NCBI GenBank assembly: GCA_041060555.1
Contig: JBEUDS010000043.1
Origin: CAUJIW01 sp963205175
GTDB taxonomy: Bacteria > Pseudomonadota > Alphaproteobacteria > Sphingomonadales > Sphingomonadaceae
Strand: one strand, 5' to 3'
DNA length: 12,267 nt
Shown here piece by piece: positions 6,519-12,267 of this stretch. Every line of letters begins with the position of its first letter. Positions within the stretch are counted from its first letter, which is position 1. The notes under the pieces were generated by a model that worked only from the letters and a program-made list of their open reading frames with translations, ran no database searches and was not told the DNA's origin. A program made the position numbers and the translations under genes.

Positions 6519-6763
6519 CGCGCCACCTCCACGCCGATGATTTGGTGGGTGCGGGTGTCCCGCGTCACCACCAGCCACGCATGACAACCGGCGGCGTGAT
6601 ACCAGTGCTCCCGGTGCGCGCCGGCGGGGTTGTCGCGCAGATAAACATAATCCGTCCAGGCCTCGTCGGAGGCGTCATAGGCGGGGCGCTGGCGCGTGGC
6701 GTCGCCATGGCAGACGAACTCCTCCGACAATCGGGCACCGCAATGGGGACAGGGGATCAGCAT
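6515..6763 (-). CDS. mgdB: N-methylglutamate dehydrogenase subunit B (sarcosine oxidase delta-like, zinc-binding)
   Basis: Protein of 82 aa, full length for SoxD-type subunits. It is a small structural subunit that binds one zinc ion. Visible ligand candidates are Cys5 and Cys8 (PCPHCGAR) with His56 and Cys60 (WYHAAGCHAW), the arrangement known for the delta subunit. The segment DYVYLRDNPAG is also characteristic of the family. It starts 9 bp after the mgdA stop and overlaps mgdC by 4 bp, so expression is probably translationally coupled. Confidence 0.9.
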   Translation of the reverse strand: MLIPCPHCGARLSEEFVCHGDATRQRPAYDASDEAWTDYVYLRDNPAGAHREHWYHAAGCHAWLVVTRDTRTHQIIGVEVAR

Positions 6764-6772
6764 CGCGCGGCC

Positions 6773-8023
6773 TCAGTGCAGGTTCGGGTGGGCGCCCTGG
6801 CCCTTTTCGTCGATCACCGCGCCGCGACCGAAGCGATCGAGCCGGAAAGCGGTGGCGGTCTCGTGCGGCGTATCGGTGGCCAGCAGATGAGCGAAGCTCA
6901 GGCCCGAGCCCGGCGTCGCCTTGAAGCCGCCATAGCACCAACCGGCGTTGAGATAGAGGCCGTCGACCGGCGCGCGGTCGATGATCGGCGAACCGTCCAT
7001 GCTCATGTCCATGATGCCGCCCCAGTGGCGCAGCAGGCGCAGCCGGCCGATCATCGGCATCAGCGCCATGCCGCCCTCGCAGACGTCCTCGATCACCGGC
7101 AGATTGCCGCGCTGGGCGTAGCTGTTGTAGCCGTCGATGTCGCCGCCGAACACCAGCCCGCCCTTGTCGGACTGGCTGATGTAGAAATGCCCGGCGCCGA
7201 AGGTGACGACGGTGTCGATCAGCGGCTTCACGCCTTCCGACACGAAGGCCTGCAACACATGGCTCTCAATCGGCAGCCGCAGCCCGGCCATCGCCGCCAG
7301 CCGCGAGGAATTGCCGGCGACCGCCAGCCCGACCTTGGCGGCACCGATGAACCCGCGCGTCGTCTCGATGCCGACCACCCGGCCCTGTTCAGAACGGATG
7401 CCGGTGACCTCGCAGTTCTGGATGATGTCGACGCCCAGCCGGTCGGCGGCGCGGGCATAGCCCCACACCACTGCGTCGTGGCGGGCGGTGCCGCCCCGGC
7501 GCTGCAGCAACCCGCCCTGAATGGGGAAGCGGGCATTGTCGAAATCGAGATAGGGCAGCATCCGCTTGACCGCCGCCCGGTCCAGCAGTTCGGCGTCGAC
7601 GCCATGCAGGCGCATGGCATTGCCGCGCCGGGCATAGGCGTCGCGCTGGGCATCCGAATGATAGAGGTTCAGCACGCCGCGCTGGCTGACCATGGCGTTG
7701 TAATTCAGCTCCTGCTCCAACCCTTCCCACAGCTGCATCGACAGTTCGTAGAACGGGATGTTGCCCGGCAGCAGATAGTTGGAGCGGATGATGGTGGTGT
7801 TGCGTCCGGCGTTGCCCGAACCGATCCAGCCTTTTTCCACCACCGCCACCCGGCGCACGCCGTAAACGCGCGCCAGATAATAAGCGGTGGCGAGCCCGTG
7901 GCCGCCGCCGCCGACGATGACCACGTCGTATTGCGCTTGCGGCGCGGCATCACGCCAGGCCGGCCGCCAATGGCGATGGCCGGTCAGCGCGTTCTTCAGC
8001 AGGGAGAAAGCGGAATAACCCAT
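6773..8023 (-). CDS. mgdA: N-methylglutamate dehydrogenase subunit A (sarcosine oxidase beta-like flavoprotein)
   Basis: Protein of 416 aa, matching SoxB/MgdA (about 405-420). This subunit holds the amine-oxidising site. A DAO-type FAD-binding motif, YDVVIVGGGGHGLATAYYLA, begins near residue 32, with the Gly motif at about 38-43, and EKGWIGSGNAGRN follows. His182, in TARHDAVVWG, corresponds to the histidine that carries covalent FMN in heterotetrameric sarcosine oxidase. The C-terminal MDMSMDGSPIID region is the conserved substrate and flavin end. The gene starts 3 bp after the gmaS stop (TAG ATC ATG) without a clear Shine-Dalgarno, so translation likely depends on gmaS. In this pathway it oxidises N-methylglutamate to glutamate. 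Confidence 0.9.
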   Translation of the reverse strand: MGYSAFSLLKNALTGHRHWRPAWRDAAPQAQYDVVIVGGGGHGLATAYYLARVYGVRRVAVVEKGWIGSGNAGRNTTIIRSNYLLPGNIPFYELSMQLWEGLEQELNYNAMVSQRGVLNLYHSDAQRDAYARRGNAMRLHGVDAELLDRAAVKRMLPYLDFDNARFPIQGGLLQRRGGTARHDAVVWGYARAADRLGVDIIQNCEVTGIRSEQGRVVGIETTRGFIGAAKVGLAVAGNSSRLAAMAGLRLPIESHVLQAFVSEGVKPLIDTVVTFGAGHFYISQSDKGGLVFGGDIDGYNSYAQRGNLPVIEDVCEGGMALMPMIGRLRLLRHWGGIMDMSMDGSPIIDRAPVDGLYLNAGWCYGGFKATPGSGLSFAHLLATDTPHETATAFRLDRFGRGAVIDEKGQGAHPNLH

Positions 8024-8026
8024 GAT

Positions 8027-9334
8027 CTAGCAGTCCAGCGTCGCCTCGCGTTCCCATCCCGAAAGGTGCCGGGCATAGTCGTTCCATTCGCCGAGTTTCA
8101 GCTTGGCGTAAGCCGCCATGAACTCCGGCCCGAACGCCTCGGCGAGCACCGATGACTTCTCGAAGGCGCGCAACGCATCAAGCAGGTTGAGCGGCAACTT
8201 CTTGGCGCCGCGCACCTTGTGACCGTCGGTGTACATGTTGATGTCCAGCCGCTTGCCGGGGTCGCGCTTGTTGGCAATGCCGTCGAGCCCCGCCGCCAGC
8301 AGGGCCGCCTGCAGCAGATACGGGTTCGCCGAACCGTCGGCCAGCCGGAACTCGAAGCGGCCATCGTCGGGAATGCGGATCATGTGGGTGCGGTTGTTGC
8401 CGGTGTAGGTCACGGTGTTGGGCGACCAGGTGGCGCCCGAGAGCGTGACCGGCGCGTTGATCCGCTTGTAGCTGTTGACCGTCGGGTTGGTGAGCGCGGT
8501 CAGGCCTTCCGCCGAGTGCATCAGGCCGGCGATGAACTGATAGCCCAGCGGCGACAGCCCGAGTTCGCCTTTGGCATCGCCGAACAGGTTCTTCTTGGTC
8601 TTGGTCGACCACAGCGAGACGTGCGCATGGCAGCCGTTGCCGGTGAGATGGGTGAACGGCTTGGGCATGAAAGTCGCCTTCAGGCCGTGCTTTTCCGCCA
8701 CCGATTTCACCATGAACTTGAAAAAGGCATGGCGGTCGGCGGTAATGAGCGCGCTGTCATACTCCCAGTTCATCTCGAACTGGCCGTTGGCGTCCTCATG
8801 ATCGTTCTGATAGGGCTTCCAGCCCAGCGCCAGCATGGCGTCGCAGATTTCCGTGATGACATCGTAGCGGCGCATCAGCGCCTGCTGATCGTAGCAGGGC
8901 TTGGCCTGCTTGTCGGCGGCGTCCGAAATCATGCTGCCGTCGGCCGAGAGCAGGAAGAACTCGCACTCGACGCCGGACTTCATCTCGAAGCCTTTGTCGG
9001 CGGCGGCGACGATCATCCGCTTGAGCACATTGCGCGGCGCGTGCTCCACCAGATCACCATTCATCACCGGGTCGGCGGCGAGCCAGCCGACTTCCGGCTT
9101 CCACGGCAATTGAATCAGGCTGTCCGGGTCGGGCACCGCGAACATGTCGGAGTCCGCCGGGCTCATATCGAGCCAGGTGGCAAAGCCGGCGAAGCCCGCG
9201 CCGGTTTTCACCATCTCGCCGATCGCGGCGGCCGGCACCAGCTTGGAGCGCTGCACGCCGAACAGGTCGGTGAAGGAGATCAGAAAATATTTGATGCCGC
9301 GGTCCTTGGCCGCCTTGGCGAGATCAATCGGCAT
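8027..9334 (-). CDS. gmaS: Gamma-glutamylmethylamide synthetase (type III glutamine synthetase-like)
   Basis: Protein of 435 aa from the ATG at 9334, preceded by GGGGG at 8 nt spacing. A GTG at 9343 would add 3 residues but overlaps that Shine-Dalgarno. The enzyme joins methylamine to the gamma-carboxyl of glutamate using ATP, giving gamma-glutamylmethylamide. Glutamine synthetase fold marks are the N-terminal beta-grasp with FTDLFGVQRSKLVP, the metal-ligand segment VECEFF (about 122-127), HEDANGQFEMNWEY, GNGCHAHVSLW (about 232-238), NSYKRI (about 287-292) and FEFRLADGSANPYL (about 327-340). A glutamine synthetase of this type next to mgs and mgd genes is the signature of the indirect methylamine pathway; alone it would be annotated as type III glutamate-ammonia ligase (GlnT-like). 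It is 3 bp upstream of mgdA and 83 bp downstream of mgsC. Confidence 0.9.
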   Translation of the reverse strand: MPIDLAKAAKDRGIKYFLISFTDLFGVQRSKLVPAAAIGEMVKTGAGFAGFATWLDMSPADSDMFAVPDPDSLIQLPWKPEVGWLAADPVMNGDLVEHAPRNVLKRMIVAAADKGFEMKSGVECEFFLLSADGSMISDAADKQAKPCYDQQALMRRYDVITEICDAMLALGWKPYQNDHEDANGQFEMNWEYDSALITADRHAFFKFMVKSVAEKHGLKATFMPKPFTHLTGNGCHAHVSLWSTKTKKNLFGDAKGELGLSPLGYQFIAGLMHSAEGLTALTNPTVNSYKRINAPVTLSGATWSPNTVTYTGNNRTHMIRIPDDGRFEFRLADGSANPYLLQAALLAAGLDGIANKRDPGKRLDINMYTDGHKVRGAKKLPLNLLDALRAFEKSSVLAEAFGPEFMAAYAKLKLGEWNDYARHLSGWEREATLDC

Positions 9335-9417
9335 AATCGGCACCCCCTGCAGTTGGCCTTCGGTCCCTTGCGCTCTCTCGCCGGCCGGTCACCGGTTCCT
9401 GTGATTATTTTTTTGCG

Positions 9418-10749
9418 TCAAAATCCCGTCTTGCCGGGAATCCAGCCGGTGCCGGCCAGCGGCACCTGCGCCATGGCGGCGGCCTCGATGCTCAGCGCCA
9501 CCAGATCCTCCGGTTCAAGATTATGCACGTGGCTCTTGCCGCAGGCGCGCGCGATGGTCTGCGCCTCCAGCGTCATCACCGCGAGATAATTGGCCAGCCG
9601 CCGGCCGGCCGCCACCGGATCGAGCCGGGCGGCGAGCGCGGCATCCTGCGTCGTGATGCCGGCCGGATCGCGGCCCTCGTGCCAGTCGTCATAGGCGCCA
9701 GCCGTGGTGCCGAGCTGCTGGTACTCAGCCTCCAACGCCGGATCATTGTCACCCAGCGCCACCAGGGCCGCGGTGCCGATCGACACCGCGTCGGCGCCCA
9801 GCGCCAGCGCCTTGGCGACGTCGGCGCCGTTGCGGATGCCGCCGGAGACGATGAGCTGGACCTTACGGTGCATGCCCAGATCCTGCAACGCCTGCACGGC
9901 GGGACGGATGGCGGCGAGCGTCGGGATGCCGACATGCTCGATGAACACTTCCTGGGTCGCCGCCGTACCGCCCTGCATGCCGTCGAGCACCACGACATCA
10001 GCGCCCGATTTCACCGCCAGCGCGGTATCGTAATAGGGCCGCGTCGCACCGACCTTGACGTAGATCGGCTTCTCCCAGTCGGTGATCTCGCGCAGTTCCT
10101 CGATCTTGATCTCCAGATCGTCCGGCCCGGTCCAGTCCGGATGCCGGCAGGCGGAACGCTGGTCGATGCCCTTGGGCAGGGTGCGCATTTCCGCCACCCG
10201 GTCGGAGATTTTCTGGCCCAGCAGCATCCCGCCGCCACCGGGCTTGGCACCCTGGCCGATCACCACCTCGATGGCGTCGGCCTTGCGCAGATCGACCGGG
10301 TTCATACCGTAACGCGACGGCAGATATTGATAGACCAGCGTCTGCGACTGGCCGCGTTCCTCCGGCGTCATGCCGCCATCACCCGTGGTGGTCGAGGTGC
10401 CGGCAAGGGTGGCGCCACGTCCCAGCGCTTCCTTGGCCTGGGCCGACAGCGAACCGAAGCTCATGCCGGCAATGGTGACCGGGATTTTCAGATGAATGGG
10501 CTTTTTGGCGAAACGCGTGCCGAGCCAGACGTCGGTGGCGCATTTCTCGCGGTAACCTTCGAGCGGATAGCGCGACACGGACGCACCGAGAAAGACCAGA
10601 TCGTCGAAATGGGGCACGCGCCGCTTGGCGCCACCGCCACGTATATCGTAGATGCCGGTGGCCGCCGCGCGACGGATTTCCGACAGCGTATAATCGTCGA
10701 AGGTCGAAGATTTGCGCGGCGTGGTGTGGGGGATGTTGGCGATGTCCAT
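9418..10749 (-). CDS. mgsC: N-methylglutamate synthase subunit C (glutamate synthase FMN domain, GlxD-like)
   Basis: Protein of 443 aa from the ATG at 10749, with a strong GAGGGGGA Shine-Dalgarno 5 nt upstream. The frame is open 58 codons further but that part is the shadow of mgsB. It is the FMN-containing synthase barrel homologous to the central domain of bacterial glutamate synthase. Visible are IAGMSFGSLS, GQGAKPGGGGMLLGQKIS, the phosphate-binding GMQGGTAATQE, and SGGIRNGADVAKALALGADA near the C-terminus. The cluster region keeps only one Cys (SACRHPDW), so a complete three-Cys Fe-S site is not evident in this subunit. It would combine 2-oxoglutarate with methylamine released from gamma-glutamylmethylamide. 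Rhizobial-type annotation would call it GlxD. Confidence 0.88.
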   Translation of the reverse strand: MDIANIPHTTPRKSSTFDDYTLSEIRRAAATGIYDIRGGGAKRRVPHFDDLVFLGASVSRYPLEGYREKCATDVWLGTRFAKKPIHLKIPVTIAGMSFGSLSAQAKEALGRGATLAGTSTTTGDGGMTPEERGQSQTLVYQYLPSRYGMNPVDLRKADAIEVVIGQGAKPGGGGMLLGQKISDRVAEMRTLPKGIDQRSACRHPDWTGPDDLEIKIEELREITDWEKPIYVKVGATRPYYDTALAVKSGADVVVLDGMQGGTAATQEVFIEHVGIPTLAAIRPAVQALQDLGMHRKVQLIVSGGIRNGADVAKALALGADAVSIGTAALVALGDNDPALEAEYQQLGTTAGAYDDWHEGRDPAGITTQDAALAARLDPVAAGRRLANYLAVMTLEAQTIARACGKSHVHNLEPEDLVALSIEAAAMAQVPLAGTGWIPGKTGF

Positions 10750-10759
10750 GATGTCCCCC

Positions 10760-11446
10760 TCAGTAAGCGGCGGCGTTGTCGACGTGGAAATTGTACAGCG
10801 TGCGCCCCGAACCGTAGCGGCGGAAGGCCGTTGTCGGCACGTCGGCGAGATCGGCGGCATCGAGCAGCGCGCGCAACTCGGCGTGATGCTCCTCGCGCAT
10901 CGGCTTCTCGATACAGTCGGCACCCAGCGATTTCACCGCCCCGCGCACATAGAGGCGGGCCTCGTAGATCGAGTCCCCCAGCGCGTCACCGGCATCCCCC
11001 AGCACCACCAGCCGGCCCGCCTGGGCCATGAACGCCGACATCGGGCCGATATTGCCTTTGACCACGATGTCGATGCCCTTCATCGAAATGCCGCAGCGGG
11101 CCGACGCGTTGCCGTCGATCACCAACAGCCCGCCGCGCCCGGTGGCGCCGGCCGCCTGGCTGGCGTCACCCTTCACATGCACCCGGCCCGACATCATGTT
11201 TTCCGCCACCCCGACGCCGGCCGAACCCGCGACAATGATGGTGGCCCGCTCATTCATGCCGGCACAATAATAGCCGACATGACCGGCGACCTCGACCGTC
11301 ACCGGCACCGCGACGCCGACCGCCACCGAGTGACGACCGCGCGGGTTGGTGACGGTCCAGTGGGTGTCGGGCGTGTCGAGTGACAGCGCGTGCAGCGCCG
11401 CGTTCAGGTCGCGCAGCGGCGTGGTGGCGAGATCGACGCTGGGCAT
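10760..11446 (-). CDS. mgsB: N-methylglutamate synthase subunit B (glutamate synthase GXGXG domain, GlxC-like)
   Basis: Protein of 228 aa corresponding to the C-terminal beta-helix (GXGXG) domain of glutamate synthase, which packs against the synthase barrel. The repeating pattern is plain: GSAGVGVAENMMSG, VHVKGDASQAAG, LLVIDGNASARCG, IDIVVKGNIGP, RLVVLGDAGDALGDSIY. The ATG at 11446 shares one base with the mgsA stop (TGATG), a typical coupled start, and the product N-terminus is MPSVDLAT. The stop lies 10 bp before mgsC. It has no catalytic residues of its own; the role is structural, possibly lining the channel that moves methylamine between subunits. Confidence 0.88.
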   Translation of the reverse strand: MPSVDLATTPLRDLNAALHALSLDTPDTHWTVTNPRGRHSVAVGVAVPVTVEVAGHVGYYCAGMNERATIIVAGSAGVGVAENMMSGRVHVKGDASQAAGATGRGGLLVIDGNASARCGISMKGIDIVVKGNIGPMSAFMAQAGRLVVLGDAGDALGDSIYEARLYVRGAVKSLGADCIEKPMREEHHAELRALLDAADLADVPTTAFRRYGSGRTLYNFHVDNAAAY

Positions 11447-12140
11447 CAGTGGCGCTCCCAGAAATAGACGGTGGCGGGTTCCGGCTCCCACACGCGGGCC
11501 TGCTCGATGCCGGGCAGGTCGACCAGCGCGCGATACTCCGAACCGAAGGCGACATAGTCGGGCGTTTCCGCCATCACCGCCGGCTTGCAGGCGATGGGGT
11601 CGCGCAGCACGCCAAAGCCGCTCTCGGTGCCGACCACAAAGGTGTAGAAGCCGTCGAGATCGTCCAGCGCCTCTTCCAGCGCACCGCCCAGTGTCGAGCC
11701 CTCGCGCATCCGCCAGGTCAGGTAGCCGGCGGCGACTTCGGAATCATTGTCGGTGGCGATGCGCAGGCCCTCGCGCAGCAAGGTGCGGCGCACGCCGTTG
11801 TGATTGGACAGCGAACCGTTGTGCACCAGGCACTGGTCGGCGCCAGTGGTGAACGGGTGGGCGCCGCGCGTCGTCACCGCGCTTTCCGTCGCCATGCGGG
11901 TGTGGCCGATGCCGTGGGTGCCGCGCATCCGCTCCAGACCGAAGCGCCGGGCCACCTCCGGCGGCAGGCCGACCTCCTTGTAGATTTCCATCCGCCCGCC
12001 GGCCGACACCACGTCGAGACCGGGCACCAGCGCCGCCAGTTCGGTACGCACCGCCGTCTCCAGCGCCATCGGCACGCTCAGCACCGCGTGGGTATCGCGC
12101 ACCACGATCGGCAGCGTCGCGCCCAGCCGGGCGGTCAGTT
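11446..12140 (-). pseudogene. mgsA: mgsA, N-methylglutamate synthase amidotransferase subunit (GlxB-like), 5' end cut off by an IS3-family element
   Basis: About 231 codons of a class II (Ntn-type) glutamine amidotransferase remain. Intact marks are GTHGIGHTRMATESAVTT, AHPFTTGADQCLVHNGSLSN and TDNDSEVAAGYLTWRM, ending ...EPEPATVYFWERH. The normal protein is about 300 aa and begins with Met-Cys, the Cys being the N-terminal nucleophile, followed by an RGPDS-type motif. Both are absent here because the reading frame runs into IS sequence upstream of LTARLGATLP. By analogy with glutamate synthase, this subunit would hydrolyse gamma-glutamylmethylamide to feed methylamine to MgsBC. The frame stays open through the IS end to an ATG at 12210, so a shortened product without the nucleophile could be made. 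The missing ~65-70 codons may lie beyond the element, outside the window. Confidence 0.82.
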
Positions 12141-12267
12141 TGATCCACCCCCATTGAACGGGTCCACCTTGAAGTATGGTTTTGACCATGAAGGAGGACC
12201 ACAATGGCAAACAAGCGACACAAGCCCGACGAGATCGTCACGAAGCTTCGGCAGGTTGAGGTTTTGC
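12141..12267 (+). mobile_element. Left end of an IS3-family insertion sequence (partial, continues past the window)
   Basis: The element appears to start at TGATCCACCCCCATTGAACG (12141-12160), a 5'-TG terminus of the kind seen in IS3-family inverted repeats, exactly where the mgsA protein homology stops. Inside it, ATGGT/ACCAT (12176-12180 and 12185-12189) form a hairpin just ahead of AAGGAGG and the transposase orfA. The element points away from the mgs-mgd operon. The right end and target duplication are outside the window, so the exact boundary is uncertain by a few bases. Confidence 0.82.
12204..12267 (+). CDS. IS3-family transposase OrfA, N-terminal fragment (partial)
   Basis: ATG at 12204, with a perfect AAGGAGG Shine-Dalgarno (12191-12197) 6 nt upstream, opens the frame MANKRHKPDEIVTKLRQVEV, which continues past the window edge. 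This is the typical start of the IS3-family OrfA helix-turn-helix protein, which binds the element ends and is joined to OrfB by programmed frameshifting in this family. Only about 21 codons are visible, so the subgroup is not called. Confidence 0.87.
   Translation, partial: MANKRHKPDEIVTKLRQVEVL

Noticed and set aside
4824..6584. 586-codon open frame on the plus strand opposite mgdC
   Set aside because: It is an Arg/Gln/His/Gly-rich shadow caused by high third-position GC of mgdC; no family similarity, and mgdC is complete and convincing.
6542..8155. 537-codon plus-strand open frame opposite mgdB/mgdA
   Set aside because: Antisense shadow spanning two well-supported genes, His/Gln/Ala-biased.
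9344..9417. Possible glycine riboswitch or plus-strand terminator before gmaS (GAGAGAGCG, ACCGAAGG, T7 on plus)
   Set aside because: Only short look-alike pieces of a riboswitch core in the wrong spacing and too little length; the T-run on the plus strand is not adjacent to a stable stem and no plus-strand gene ends there.

Overview
The window comes from a GC-rich bacterium, most likely a proteobacterium and probably an alphaproteobacterium. This is inferred from codon use, the family types present and the cluster layout; no rRNA or other taxonomic marker is visible. Almost all genes lie on the minus strand.

Right to middle (12140 down to 2074). A tightly packed operon reads leftwards: mgsA (5'-truncated), mgsB, mgsC, gmaS, mgdA, mgdB, mgdC, mgdD, purU. 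One by one these genes would be labelled 'glutamine amidotransferase', 'glutamate synthase domain', 'type III glutamine synthetase' and 'heterotetrameric sarcosine oxidase B/D/A/G'. The combination and order is that of the N-methylglutamate pathway for monomethylamine use. GmaS makes gamma-glutamylmethylamide, MgsABC makes N-methylglutamate, and MgdABCD oxidises it back to glutamate while passing the methyl group on as methylene-tetrahydrofolate. PurU (formyl-tetrahydrofolate deformylase) would release that C1 unit as formate.

Right edge (about 12141 to 12267). The left end of an IS3-family insertion sequence begins here, with the first codons of its orfA on the plus strand. It sits inside mgsA and removes the N-terminal part that should carry the catalytic Cys of the amidotransferase. 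It also separates the operon from its native promoter. The pathway is otherwise intact but appears interrupted at its first gene.

Left (about 51 to 1176). An Abi_2/AbiF-like HEPN ribonuclease gene is preceded by a compact structured RNA candidate: a nested hairpin ending in a U-rich tract, with its own sigma70-like promoter and a near-palindrome over the -10. This matches the arrangement of AbiF proteins with the abiF non-coding RNA, an RNA-controlled defence or toxin-antitoxin type unit. A plus-strand gene end may converge on it at the extreme left edge.

Between the two blocks (about 1177 to 2073) lies roughly 900 bp without a convincing gene. It holds one weak small-ORF candidate, a diverged repeat, a C8 tract and an orphan plus-strand promoter with an operator-like inverted repeat.
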